Source: Pontibacillus marinus BH030004 = DSM 16465
GTDB lineage: Bacteria > Bacillota > Bacilli > Bacillales > BH030062
Direction: 5' to 3'
Assembly: GCF_000425225.1 (NCBI RefSeq)
Contig: NZ_AULJ01000036.1
Coordinates: 1-61,213 of the forward strand
DNA: 61,213 nt
Of this stretch, positions 1-7,327 are shown in pieces (the stretch's first letter is position 1; each line of letters opens with the position of its first letter). Under the pieces are notes generated by a model. The model was given only the letters and a program-made list of their open reading frames with translations, was not told the DNA's origin and did not search any database. The position numbers and the translations under genes are program-made.

Positions 1-205
<205 letters not shown>

Positions 206-330
206 AGTTCGCCTTTGCATCAAAATGATGTCTGGCTTTAAAAAAATAAAAAGTAATTCATTGACGTAACATGTCGTTTCGTTCAGTTTTCAAGGATCAA
301 AATGTGCGCTGTCTTTCAGCGACGCAATTT

Positions 331-359
331 AATATATCATGGTGTCGATATAAAGTCAA
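331..359 (-). promoter_or_regulatory. rRNA operon promoter P2
   Basis: On the minus strand TTGACT (354-359) is followed after 17 nt by TATATT (331-336). This is a good SigA promoter about 125 nt upstream of the mature 16S end. The segment 206-330 between them is the pre-16S leader, with the CCTTGAAAACTGAAC stretch that is usual in Bacillaceae pre-rRNA. Confidence 0.75.
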
Positions 360-437
360 TAACTTTTCTGCAAAAAATATTAAATCGTTTTTGCTGTGTT
401 ATTTTGTGATTGCGTTGCCTTGCTGACAACAAAAAAT

Positions 438-467
438 AATATAGCATAGGATTTTATATTTGTGCAA
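438..467 (-). promoter_or_regulatory. rRNA operon promoter P1
   Basis: TTGCAC (462-467) and TATATT (438-443) on the minus strand are separated by 18 nt, about 107 nt upstream of P2. Tandem promoters are the normal arrangement for Bacillus rrn operons. I see nothing else between 468 and 590 except AT-rich sequence. Confidence 0.6.
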
Positions 468-590
468 GGATATTTGAGGATTTTTTTATAAAAATCTTGT
501 TCAAATAAATGGAATATACCTCTACATCCTCAATTTCAAGGCATTCACACAACTTCCCCTTCATTAAAATCATCTTTATTTTTTCTATCA

Positions 591-620
591 AAAAACCTTC
601 TCTAAGTGCGAGAAGGTTTT
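591..620 (-). terminator. Intrinsic terminator after the 73-aa gene
   Basis: A 10-bp stem (593-602 pairing with 610-619, AAACCTTCTC with GAGAAGGTTT) and a 7-nt loop are followed on the minus strand by a run of T. It ends transcription of the small gene at 636-857 before the rRNA promoters. Confidence 0.8.
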
Positions 621-635
621 AAATTAACTTTTATA

Positions 636-857
636 TTACTTATGCTTCCGCTTCGGAGGAATATATTTGAGACTTTCTTTTTCCGATACAAAGCGTCGAA
701 ATAAGTTATAGAGGATTTGATATCTCTCTTCCATTGCTCTTTTGACAATATGATCGATGCGTGAATCTGACAAGTCAAGGAGCAATTCTTCCATTTCTCT
801 TTTTAATAAGTACTCGATTTCTTTTTGCTCGATTTCATTGATCATCAATCCTAACAT
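636..857 (-). CDS. Conserved small protein of unknown function, 73 aa
   Basis: I do not recognise a named family. The protein is highly charged and predicted mostly alpha-helical: an N-terminal half rich in Glu and Lys (MINEIEQKEIEYLLKREMEE) and a basic C-terminus ending PPKRKHK. There is no signal peptide or membrane segment. The start at 857 has a GAGGTGAG ribosome binding site five or six bases upstream; a second in-frame ATG lies four codons on. It is a single-gene unit with its own terminator, divergent from pdaB and sitting between pdaB and the next rRNA operon. From memory, similar short proteins occur at this place in other Bacillaceae, so it is probably real rather than a chance ORF. 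Confidence 0.75.
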   Translation of the reverse strand: MLGLMINEIEQKEIEYLLKREMEELLLDLSDSRIDHIVKRAMEERYQILYNLFRRFVSEKESLKYIPPKRKHK

Positions 858-936
858 TGGCTCACCTCTATAAAATTAAATGGCTTTCTTACATTGTGTC
901 CCATTTATTAGTAATTTATTAAAAAATAGACAACCA

Positions 937-960
937 AAAGAAAAGCGTAAGCTCCCGTTT
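937..960 (+). repeat. Possible remnant of the 7328-7598 intergenic repeat
   Basis: The stretch AAAAGCGTAAGCTCCCGTTT differs from the left end of the larger repeat at 7328 (AAAAGCGTAAGCGCCCGTTT) at a single position. No right end is visible, so this looks like a solo end or a decayed copy between the 73-aa gene and pdaB. Confidence 0.4.
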
Positions 961-987
961 CTATCTTCAATGATAAAAAAGGCTTGT

Positions 988-1015
988 TCATATTTGTCCA
1001 ACCCCTACATAGATT
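988..1015 (+). promoter_or_regulatory. Candidate SigE-type promoter of pdaB
   Basis: TCATATT (988-994) and CATAGATT (1008-1015), 13 nt apart, match the mother-cell SigE consensus (KMATATT and CATACANT) at 14 of 15 positions, with spacing about one base short of usual. pdaB of B. subtilis is sporulation-controlled, which fits. The transcript would start about 35 nt before the TTG start. Confidence 0.5.
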
Positions 1016-1055
1016 AAAATAAGGAACTAATTTATAGGATAGGGAGAGGGGAAGC

Positions 1056-1817
1056 TTGCAGCACTTTTATGTATGGAAAGTTAACCGTGCGAAAAAATGG
1101 GGACTTGTTGTCTTTGCTGCCCTTTTTTGTGCAATTTTTCTTTGGGTTGAGCGTGATAGTTCTTTTTCTGTATTCACGACAGATGATGGACCAAGAGCGT
1201 TAATTAGTAGTGGCTCTAAAGGTAAGGATGTCGCTTTAACGTTTAATATTAGTTGGGGACAAGAGCAGGTCTTCCCCATATTAGATACTTTAAAAGAACA
1301 CGATGTTAAAGCGACATTTTTTGTTAGTGGAGAGTGGGCAGAACGCCACCCTGATATCTTAGAAGAGATCAAGAAAAATGATCACGAGATTGGGATGATG
1401 GGTTATCGTTACAAAAGCTATGTGAAGCAAGATATCAAACAGGTAAGGAAAGATCTCTTATATGCTAAAGACATCTTTCAAAAGTTAGGGTATGAAGATA
1501 TAAAACTTCTTCGTACTCCGAGCGGCCATTTTAACAAAGAGGTCCTTTCACTAGCAGATAAGTTAGGTTTTAAGGTTATTAAATGGAATGTAAACCCAAG
1601 TGATTGGAAGAATCCTGGAACGCAAACGATTGTGGATGAAGTAATGAAGGAAACTTCCGGGGGAGATATTATTGTAATGCATGCTTCCGATTCTGTTAAG
1701 CAAACAAATGATGCATTAAAGACCATCTTACCTGGTATTAAAAATAAGGGACTTTCGTTTGTGTCCATATCAAAAATGATATCGAAAGTGGAAGCTCAGT
1801 CAGAAGAGATTGACTAA
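1056..1817 (+). CDS. pdaB: Polysaccharide deacetylase-like sporulation protein PdaB
   Basis: 253 aa, family-typical length. A short cytoplasmic N-terminus and one membrane segment (about residues 16-31) precede a NodB-homology domain (about 58-245). Recognisable motifs are ALTFNISWG (60-68), HEIG (110-113), LLRTPSGHFN (151-160) and DIIVMHAS (204-211). In B. subtilis PdaB is needed to maintain spores after late sporulation. The usual first motif is TFD, with the Asp taking part in catalysis and metal binding; here residue 64 is Asn, so deacetylase activity is doubtful. Start is TTG at 1056 behind GGGAGAGGGGA. It is convergent with kbaA through a shared terminator. PdaB identity is firm; catalytic competence is not. 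Confidence 0.93.
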   Translation: MQHFYVWKVNRAKKWGLVVFAALFCAIFLWVERDSSFSVFTTDDGPRALISSGSKGKDVALTFNISWGQEQVFPILDTLKEHDVKATFFVSGEWAERHPDILEEIKKNDHEIGMMGYRYKSYVKQDIKQVRKDLLYAKDIFQKLGYEDIKLLRTPSGHFNKEVLSLADKLGFKVIKWNVNPSDWKNPGTQTIVDEVMKETSGGDIIVMHASDSVKQTNDALKTILPGIKNKGLSFVSISKMISKVEAQSEEID

Positions 1818-1836
1818 ATGAGTATCTACTATGAAA

Positions 1837-1864
1837 AAATTCGCATGCCTGAGCATGCGAATTT
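1837..1864. terminator. Bidirectional terminator between pdaB and kbaA
   Basis: A perfect 12-bp stem AAATTCGCATGC with GCATGCGAATTT around a CTGA loop. On the plus strand it is followed by a T-rich run that is itself the reverse of the kbaA lysine codons. The hairpin overlaps the kbaA stop codon. Confidence 0.85.
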
Positions 1865-2546
1865 ATTTTTTCTTCTTTTTTTTCTTTTTCTTTTTTGATT
1901 TAGCGTTTCCAGAAGACTTCTTTTGATTTGTAGTGTCAGCCGCTTCTGTTTTGTTTTGACTCTCACCTGTAATTCGGTGAAGGACAAGGAGCTGATACGT
2001 ATTACAAACTAGAAGTGGTACAAGCATAAGCATCATCCAGCTTGGGTCATTTGCACGTATAGCTGGTATCCATTCTACAGAAGTGATAACCACCATAAAG
2101 AATAACGCTGGAATAAATGCTTTTTGGTTTGTTTCTTTTGCCTTTACGTACGACACAGCTAAGCCATATATGAGTAAAGCAATTGGAATAACAAAGAAAG
2201 TCCACAGCGCTACCTCTCCATCCGCTTCTTTATAACGGAAATACACAAAGTCAAACAGTGTAAATGCAATCAGTACGACTTGGACCAATGGCCAGATTCT
2301 ACGGAACATCCCTAGACCAAATTGGTGTACCGTTAGATAAGCGAAAAAACCCATTTGACTAATCACACTAAAAATAAACCCTAGGCCAAGAAACATAAAC
2401 ATTAACCCTAATACTTCAAATATGCTAAACGGCTCCAACGCCTTTGCGTATGTATCACTTTTAGCAAAAAAGCTAACAATAACTCCGGAAAGTCCACCCC
2501 AAAGCAGCGTCGTTAAGAATAACCGCACCCATTTTCGACTCGTCAC
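1863..2546 (-). CDS. kbaA: KinB-signalling pathway activator KbaA
   Basis: A polytopic membrane protein, about 227 aa, with roughly six hydrophobic segments between residues 5 and 190. KbaA is needed for activation of the sporulation kinase KinB and so feeds the Spo0A phosphorelay. The start is taken as GTG at 2546, giving MTSRKWVRLFL, because GTAGGAGG lies 5-7 nt upstream; the open frame reaches ten codons further to a TTG with no ribosome binding site. The C-terminus carries a hydrophilic Lys/Ser/Asn-rich tail ending in about ten consecutive lysines, longer than I remember for B. subtilis KbaA. It is followed directly by the bidirectional terminator. Confidence 0.88.
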   Translation of the reverse strand: MTSRKWVRLFLTTLLWGGLSGVIVSFFAKSDTYAKALEPFSIFEVLGLMFMFLGLGFIFSVISQMGFFAYLTVHQFGLGMFRRIWPLVQVVLIAFTLFDFVYFRYKEADGEVALWTFFVIPIALLIYGLAVSYVKAKETNQKAFIPALFFMVVITSVEWIPAIRANDPSWMMLMLVPLLVCNTYQLLVLHRITGESQNKTEAADTTNQKKSSGNAKSKKKKKKKKKK

Positions 2547-2660
2547 AATGATCCTCCTACCTTTTATCTTATCCAATTAAACGATTTCAATGTTGATATG
2601 TCTATAATGCAACTCTTCCGTATTTTATCATGAAGTAGCTCTTTTTTCCTCCTGTTCGTG

Positions 2661-2690
2661 TGTATATTTTTCAACAGATATCTCATATTA
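2661..2690 (+). promoter_or_regulatory. SigG-type promoter of gerD
   Basis: TGTATA (2661-2666) and CATATTA (2684-2690) with a 17-nt spacer match the forespore SigG consensus (TGHATA, CATAMTA) closely. gerD is a known forespore gene. The predicted start leaves a leader of about 25 nt and supports ATG 2723 as the initiation codon. Confidence 0.7.
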
Positions 2691-2722
2691 AGCATAGGAA
2701 TCGATACGAAAGGAGCGTACTC

Positions 2723-3394
2723 ATGCGACATATGAGGAGCCTTGCCTTTATAGTAGCAATAATACTTTTACTTGGTGGCTGTGCCGGAAATTCATCAGGC
2801 GGCGACCAAACGGGTTATGAGACCACAAAGAAAATGGTTGTCGATATTCTTAAGACAGATGAAGGAAAAAAAGCCATTACACAAGTATTAACGGATCAAA
2901 AAATGAAACAACAAATTGTGTTAGATTCTGAAGTGGTTAAAAAGTCCATTGAAGAAACTGTTTCATCCGATAAAGGAAAAAAGTTTTGGAAAGAACTTTT
3001 CTCAAACCCTGAGTTCACGAAAACCTTTGCTCAATCCATGACGGACCAACAGAAAAAAGTAATGAAGGAACTCATGAATGATTCACAGTTCCAAAAAAGT
3101 ATGCTTGAACTAATGAAGAATCCAGAAATGGAAAAACAGATGTCCTCAGTCATGACAAGCCAGAAATTCCGTGAGCATTTAGAGAAAACCATTCAGGAAA
3201 CAATGAATACTCCGATGTTCAAAGCTAAAATGAGCGAAATTGTTCTTAAAGCAGCAGAAGAGATGAAGTCTGGTGGCGGTGAAGGTAAACAATCACAAGA
3301 AGGACAAGAAAAAAGTCAGGGTGGAAAGCAATCTGAAGGAAAGAAAGAAGAAGGTGGCCAAGAGGAAGACGGTGGCCAGGGTGAAAGTTCCTAA
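2723..3394 (+). CDS. gerD: Spore germination lipoprotein GerD
   Basis: 223 aa. The N-terminal signal peptide ends in the lipobox LLGGC, so the mature protein is a lipoprotein on the outer face of the spore inner membrane. There it helps cluster the GerA-type nutrient receptors into the germinosome. The central part (about residues 40-170) is helical and repetitive, matching the GerD trimer core. The last 40 residues are low-complexity Gly, Gln, Glu and Lys. ATG 2723 is chosen because AAAGGAG sits 7 nt upstream; the open frame extends 63 nt further back, into the promoter. Plus strand, convergent with salA. Confidence 0.92.
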   Translation: MRHMRSLAFIVAIILLLGGCAGNSSGGDQTGYETTKKMVVDILKTDEGKKAITQVLTDQKMKQQIVLDSEVVKKSIEETVSSDKGKKFWKELFSNPEFTKTFAQSMTDQQKKVMKELMNDSQFQKSMLELMKNPEMEKQMSSVMTSQKFREHLEKTIQETMNTPMFKAKMSEIVLKAAEEMKSGGGEGKQSQEGQEKSQGGKQSEGKKEEGGQEEDGGQGESS

Positions 3395-3404
3395 TTCTCT
3401 TATC

Positions 3405-3436
3405 AAAAAAAGATCCTGCTGAGCAGGATCTTTTTT
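3405..3436. terminator. Bidirectional terminator between gerD and salA
   Basis: The near-perfect palindrome AGATCCTGCT/AGCAGGATCT is flanked by A-run on the left and T-run on the right, so it can stop gerD on the plus strand and salA on the minus strand. Confidence 0.88.
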
Positions 3437-3444
3437 GATTAATG

Positions 3445-4497
3445 CTATTCCATTTTGTTAATCATTTTGTTTGCTACAGACAAGAAGATCTTACCAGTTG
3501 GATGATCAGCCTGGTACACGCCCGGCGCAAATACATCTTCCTCTTCATAAGGCTGTTGAAGAGGTAGCCTTCCGAGTATATCCGTCTGAAGTTGTTCAGC
3601 GAGCTTGTCCCCGCCCCCTTGACCAAAGACATATTCTTTTTGACCAGTTAACTTACTTTCAAAGTAAGACATGTTTTCTATAATACCGAGAATTTCATGC
3701 TCTGTTTTAATGGCCATTTGACCTGCACGAGCTGCTACAAATGCAGCTGTCGGGTGTGGTGTTGTGACGATTACTTCTTTACAGGATGGCAGCATAGAAT
3801 GGAGATCTAAAGCTACATCTCCTGTTCCAGGTGGTAGGTCTAGAAGAAGGTAATCTAAATCGCCCCACTCAACCTCTTTAAAGAAGCTTGTCAGCATTTT
3901 TCCAAGCATAGGTCCACGCCAAATAATTGGAGAATTATCCTCCACAAAGAAGCCCATAGAAATAACTTTTACACCGAATCGCTCTACGGGTATAATATGT
4001 TCGCCACGTACTACAGGACGTTCTTCGATCCCCATCATGTCTGGAACACTAAATCCATAAATGTCCGCGTCAATAATACCGACTTTTTTGCCTAAACGAG
4101 CAAGGGATGTTGCTAAGTTTACGGTAACTGTTGATTTACCAACTCCCCCTTTACCACTTGCCACAGCAATAAACGTAGTATCCCCGCTTTCTAACAAGGA
4201 TCCACCTTCTGATTGTCCAGATGTATTCGCATATTGCTGAATAACCTCATCAGGCAATTGTTCAAAACGTAAGCCAACAGTTGCTGCTCCAGCACCTTTT
4301 AAAACGTTTACAATTTCTTGTTGTAATTGCATTTGCTCAGCTGTATTAGGTTGCGCAATCGCTATTTTCACGCTGACATGATTTTTCTCTTCTTTAATAG
4401 TGATTTCACCAATGCCGCCTGTTTCTTCAAGTGTTCTATGTAAATGCGGATCTTCAATTTTATGAAGCAAGTCCACAACTTGTTCTTTTGTTACCAT
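3445..4497 (-). CDS. salA: SalA, Mrp/NBP35-family ATPase and regulator
   Basis: 350 aa, close to B. subtilis SalA. An N-terminal DUF59/MIP18-like domain (about 1-80) precedes a ParA/MinD-type ATPase with P-loop GKGGVGKST (about 115-123) and the LLLDLPPGTGD Walker B region. In B. subtilis SalA represses scoC and so derepresses exoprotease genes; relatives carry Fe-S clusters. The CxxC pair that binds the cluster in ApbC/Mrp proteins is not present after ENMSYF, where the sequence reads ESKLTGQKEYVFG, which suits a regulatory ATPase. The start is ATG 4497 with GGTGG five bases before it; upstream TTG and GTG codons are in frame but badly spaced. Confidence 0.9.
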   Translation of the reverse strand: MVTKEQVVDLLHKIEDPHLHRTLEETGGIGEITIKEEKNHVSVKIAIAQPNTAEQMQLQQEIVNVLKGAGAATVGLRFEQLPDEVIQQYANTSGQSEGGSLLESGDTTFIAVASGKGGVGKSTVTVNLATSLARLGKKVGIIDADIYGFSVPDMMGIEERPVVRGEHIIPVERFGVKVISMGFFVEDNSPIIWRGPMLGKMLTSFFKEVEWGDLDYLLLDLPPGTGDVALDLHSMLPSCKEVIVTTPHPTAAFVAARAGQMAIKTEHEILGIIENMSYFESKLTGQKEYVFGQGGGDKLAEQLQTDILGRLPLQQPYEEEDVFAPGVYQADHPTGKIFLSVANKMINKME

Positions 4498-4534
4498 GTG
4501 TGCCACCAACCTTTACTGAAATAGTCTAATTGTT

Positions 4535-4543
4535 AGTATAACA
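4535..4543 (-). promoter_or_regulatory. Candidate extended -10 promoter of salA
   Basis: TGTTATACT on the minus strand is an extended -10 element 38 nt upstream of the salA start. No good -35 box is seen. The rest of 4498-4592 holds an imperfect inverted repeat near 4573-4604 without a T-run. Confidence 0.45.
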
Positions 4544-4592
4544 TATATATTGGCAACACCATTACACACAAGGTTTCGAATTCATAATCGAA

Positions 4593-5312
4593 TTACGAAC
4601 CTTCAGGAACTTTCTCCTCGGTTACGTACCTCAAGATCCCCTCATAGATTGAAGCAGCCACTTTCTTCTGATAAGAATCCGTTTTAAGAAGATCGCGTTC
4701 ATGTACATTAGATAAAAACCCAATTTCTACAAGTGCTCCTGGTGGCTCTGTTTGTTTTAAAAGGTACATATTATTCTTGGCGAGAGCATTACGCGTTGTA
4801 TTTTCTAAGTTACGTTTAATTTCTGTTTGGATAAACTTCGCAAGCCTTTCACTCTCTGGTGATGTTGGATTATAAAAGGATTGTGCACCATGCCATTTCG
4901 TTGAAGGAATCGCATTTAAATGAACACTCACAAAAAAATCAGCTTCTTTATCATCAATCAGTTGTACGCGTCTACGTATATCCTGAGACTTTCGTTTAGA
5001 TAAGCTCTTGATATCTTCGTCTGCCAAATCAACATCTTTTTCACGTGTTAAATAGACAAGTGCGCCCGCTTGCTGCAAGTAGTCACGTAAATGCTTGGAC
5101 ACTTGTAGGGCAATGTCTTTCTCTAATGTATCATCCGCACCAACGGCACCCCCATCTACTCCACCGTGTCCAGGATCAAGTACAATGATTTGTCCGGCAA
5201 GGGGAAGGGACCAGGTTTGCCATGAATCCTTTGTTTCAATCGGGTATCGGATCAGTACGATTAATATCAAAAGTCCTAAGATCCAGCTTGCAATTTTAAG
5301 CGTTTTTCCCAT
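4593..5312 (-). CDS. cwlD: Spore cortex N-acetylmuramoyl-L-alanine amidase CwlD
   Basis: 239 aa, Amidase_3 fold. An N-terminal membrane anchor (about 7-22) is followed by the zinc amidase domain. The expected zinc and catalytic residues are visible: His49 in DPGHGG, Glu64 in LEKDIA, His131 in SVHLNA and Glu196 in VEIGFLSN. CwlD removes stem peptides from muramic acid so that PdaA can form the muramic-delta-lactam of spore cortex, which is required for cortex lysis at germination. The start at 5312 has TAGGAGGAG close upstream. It lies downstream of ybaK as in B. subtilis, where the two are cotranscribed under sporulation sigma factors. Confidence 0.95.
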   Translation of the reverse strand: MGKTLKIASWILGLLILIVLIRYPIETKDSWQTWSLPLAGQIIVLDPGHGGVDGGAVGADDTLEKDIALQVSKHLRDYLQQAGALVYLTREKDVDLADEDIKSLSKRKSQDIRRRVQLIDDKEADFFVSVHLNAIPSTKWHGAQSFYNPTSPESERLAKFIQTEIKRNLENTTRNALAKNNMYLLKQTEPPGALVEIGFLSNVHERDLLKTDSYQKKVAASIYEGILRYVTEEKVPEGS

Positions 5313-5378
5313 TCTTGTCTCCTCCTAATTGTAGCTACAGTCCAATATATGGGACAAGAATGGGAATTATGATTATCA

Positions 5379-5822
5379 TTAATGAAGCTTTAAGCGCCTT
5401 CTTCTTTCACCACGCTCCAAGCCTGCCATCCACCACCGTTTAAAAAATTTCTCACATATAGTTCCTGCTCGTTGAATTAACCAAGAGTGTGATTCTGTTG
5501 CATGATGCCAGTAATCCAGATAATCCGCAAAGTCTGCGGAGATCGTATTAAGTTCAACTTCATAACGATTTATGACATCCTCTTTTTGGTCACCAGATAA
5601 AATAAATTGACTAGCTTCAGCTCCAAGTAAATAAGCCTCCATAGCTTGCTCAATAGCTTCTTCTTGGATGGCAGATTCAAATACGGTATATGAATGAAAA
5701 AGTTTCTGAAAGGATTGTGAGACATCCTGTTGCACTTCTTGTAATGTAAGTTCGCGTAGTAAACTACGTTCAAATTGAATTTGTTTGTTTAATCGTAATC
5801 GTTCTATTGGTACGACAGACAT
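5379..5822 (-). CDS. ybaK: YbaK-like protein (DUF2521)
   Basis: 147 aa, cytoplasmic, mostly helical, with a basic C-terminus (ERGERRRRLKLH). It matches the gene found directly upstream of cwlD in B. subtilis. No catalytic motif is visible and function is unknown; linkage to cwlD suggests a role connected with sporulation. ATG 5822 is preceded by GGAGGTG with good spacing. The ribosome binding site and start codon lie inside a 10-bp inverted repeat (5820-5862). The gap to cwlD is 66 nt with no terminator. Confidence 0.85.
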   Translation of the reverse strand: MSVVPIERLRLNKQIQFERSLLRELTLQEVQQDVSQSFQKLFHSYTVFESAIQEEAIEQAMEAYLLGAEASQFILSGDQKEDVINRYEVELNTISADFADYLDYWHHATESHSWLIQRAGTICEKFFKRWWMAGLERGERRRRLKLH

Positions 5823-5862
5823 ACCGAATCACCTCCATAATGGTATTAGTTTATTCGGTATG
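5820..5862 (-). promoter_or_regulatory. Inverted repeat spanning the ybaK start codon
   Basis: CATACCGAAT (5820-5829) and ATTCGGTATG (5853-5862) are perfect 10-bp arms with 23 nt between. In the mRNA the 3' arm contains the AUG and the loop holds the Shine-Dalgarno sequence, so folding would block translation. As DNA it could also be an operator. Confidence 0.55.
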
Positions 5863-5964
5863 CATAAGAACGATTCGAGGTCACGGCAGTTACCTGATAT
5901 GGAAAAAAGATGATTTACCTAATGTAAACTTATTCAGTAAAATGCAGTTATCTTGAATAAGCTG

Positions 5965-6145
5965 GTGCGGGGTGGTTCCGTTGCTTATATGGAGTGCGGC
6001 GTGCTGGGAAATGGGTTACTTTCCTGCGGACGAACGAGATCCCGCAGAGAGCTTGCGAACGAGGAAGCTCGGCCGGTCTTCCGCAGGAGTATTGCCGTTT
6101 CCCTGAACCCCTTACTCTCTTTCCGGCAACGGACCTCCACCGCAC
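5965..6145. repeat. Fold-back (MITE-like) intergenic repeat, about 181 bp
   Basis: Outer arms GTGCGGGGTGGTTCCGTTGC (5965-5984) and, in reverse complement, GTGCGGTGGAGGTCCGTTGC (6126-6145) match at 16 of 20 positions. Inner arms also pair: GGGAAA, then TTCCTGCGG near 6006-6030 with the complementary CCGCAGGA and TTTCCC near 6080-6105. The base composition is GC-richer than the flanks. It sits between ybaK and rpsI, where B. subtilis has ybaJ. Short open frames on both strands here are by-products of the symmetry and are not annotated. Confidence 0.65.
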
Positions 6146-6255
6146 TTTATCTCGATTCCAAGTCTTCCACATAAGGGGGATTTAGTGGAATATGTTAGAG
6201 CATAATTTCTCATTTATATTCATTTGCACAGTTCCTTTAACTTAACCTAAAACAC

Positions 6256-6289
6256 AAAAAATCCCCTGGTCAAAAGACCAAGGGATTTG
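6256..6289 (-). terminator. Terminator of the rplM-rpsI operon
   Basis: AAATCCC plus a loosely paired TTGGTC/GACCAG extension and GGGATTT form a stem (6259-6271 with 6276-6288), followed on the minus strand by six T. It lies 17 nt after rpsI. Confidence 0.85.
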
Positions 6290-6305
6290 TAAGCGAAAAA
6301 CCATA

Positions 6306-6698
6306 TTAACGCTTTGAGAATTGTGGCGCACGACGTGCTTTGCGAAGACCGTACTTTTTACGTTCTTTCTCACGAGCGTCACGAGTTAGGAAACCTGCGC
6401 GCTTAAGAGAAGTGCGGTATTCAGGGTCTGCTTCTAATAGCGCACGTGCAACACCGTGACGGATAGCACCAGCTTGACCAGTGAAACCTCCGCCATCAAC
6501 GTTTACAAGAACATCATAAGTTCCTTCAGTTTCTGTTAGAGCTAAAGGCTGCTTAGTGATTACACGTAGCGTTTCGTATGGGAAATAATCTTCTGCATCA
6601 CGTTTATTAATAACGACACGGCCTGTGCCTGGAACTAAACGTACACGAGCTGTTGAGCTTTTACGACGTCCAGTACCGTAGTATTGTACTTGTGCCAA
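6306..6698 (-). CDS. rpsI: 30S ribosomal protein S9
   Basis: 130 aa, full length. It begins [15 protein letters not shown] and ends RRAPQFSKR; the C-terminal Lys-Arg tail of S9 reaches the P-site tRNA anticodon loop. Start ATG 6698 has AAGGAGG upstream. The gene follows rplM after 20 nt, the conserved L13-S9 pair. Confidence 0.97.
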   Translation of the reverse strand: MAQVQYYGTGRRKSSTARVRLVPGTGRVVINKRDAEDYFPYETLRVITKQPLALTETEGTYDVLVNVDGGGFTGQAGAIRHGVARALLEADPEYRTSLKRAGFLTRDAREKERKKYGLRKARRAPQFSKR

Positions 6699-6718
6699 CT
6701 CAGTCTACCTCCTTTTAA

Positions 6719-7156
6719 TTAACCGCGAAGCTCAAGTGCTTCTGGTTTTTGTGCTTGATGTTTGTGTTCAGGTCCACGATATACGTGAAGTTTCTTGCCC
6801 ATTTCACGTCCTAGGCTTCCGCTTGGTAGCATACCTTTTACAGCTTGCTCAAGCATTTGCTCAGGGTAGTTATTGCGCATTTCGTATGCACGACGTTCTT
6901 TTAAACCACCTGGGTGATTTGAATGACGGTAATACATCTTGTCATTTAGTTTCTTACCAGTTAGTTCAATTTTTTCAGCGTTCACAAGGATCACGTGATC
7001 ACCCGTGTCAACATGCGGTGTGTATGTTGCTTTATGCTTTCCGCGAAGGATAGATGCAACCTCGCTTGCCAAACGACCTAGTGTTTGACCTTCAGCATCA
7101 ACAACATACCATTTGCGTTCAACGTTATTTTCGTTGGCCATGAAAGTTGTGCGCAT
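6719..7156 (-). CDS. rplM: 50S ribosomal protein L13
   Basis: 145 aa from ATG 7156 ([16 protein letters not shown]), the same length as in B. subtilis; the open frame extends eight codons upstream but AGGAGGG sits 9 nt before 7156. L13 is an early-assembly large-subunit protein. The characteristic [16 protein letters not shown] and [15 protein letters not shown] segments are present. First gene of the rplM-rpsI operon with its own promoter and leader. Confidence 0.97.
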   Translation of the reverse strand: MRTTFMANENNVERKWYVVDAEGQTLGRLASEVASILRGKHKATYTPHVDTGDHVILVNAEKIELTGKKLNDKMYYRHSNHPGGLKERRAYEMRNNYPEQMLEQAVKGMLPSGSLGREMGKKLHVYRGPEHKHQAQKPEALELRG

Positions 7157-7258
7157 GGTCGGTTCCCTCCTAATATTCATTCATTCTTTTAAACGATTAT
7201 CTTATTATCAACATAATTAGTTCCGGGGCTAATCATGGTAATGAAATAAAATGCCATA
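7157..7258 (-). ncRNA. Putative L13 leader (rplM 5' UTR)
   Basis: About 100 nt lie between the predicted transcription start and the rplM start codon. Short inverted segments are present: ATGG with CCAT around 7236-7257, and TTAG with CTAA around 7218-7233. An autoregulatory L13 leader is known before rplM in Firmicutes. I assign it by position and weak pairing only, not by a covariance match. Confidence 0.45.
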
Positions 7259-7264
7259 GATCAT

Positions 7265-7292
7265 ATTATAATACTTACATACCTTATGTCAA
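7265..7292 (-). promoter_or_regulatory. SigA promoter of rplM-rpsI
   Basis: Perfect TTGACA (7287-7292) and perfect TATAAT (7265-7270) on the minus strand, 16 nt apart. Confidence 0.85.
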
Positions 7293-7327
7293 GGGAATGT
7301 TACACCTGGATACGTTGTTTTTATAAA

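Noticed and set aside
4571-4607. Terminator for salA-cwlD junction
   Set aside because: The inverted repeat near the cwlD stop is interrupted and has no T-run in either direction.
5953-6185. Overlapping open frames of 60-75 codons on both strands
   Set aside because: They lie inside the fold-back repeat; the symmetry and GC content create open frames in several directions, with no ribosome binding site or recognisable protein.
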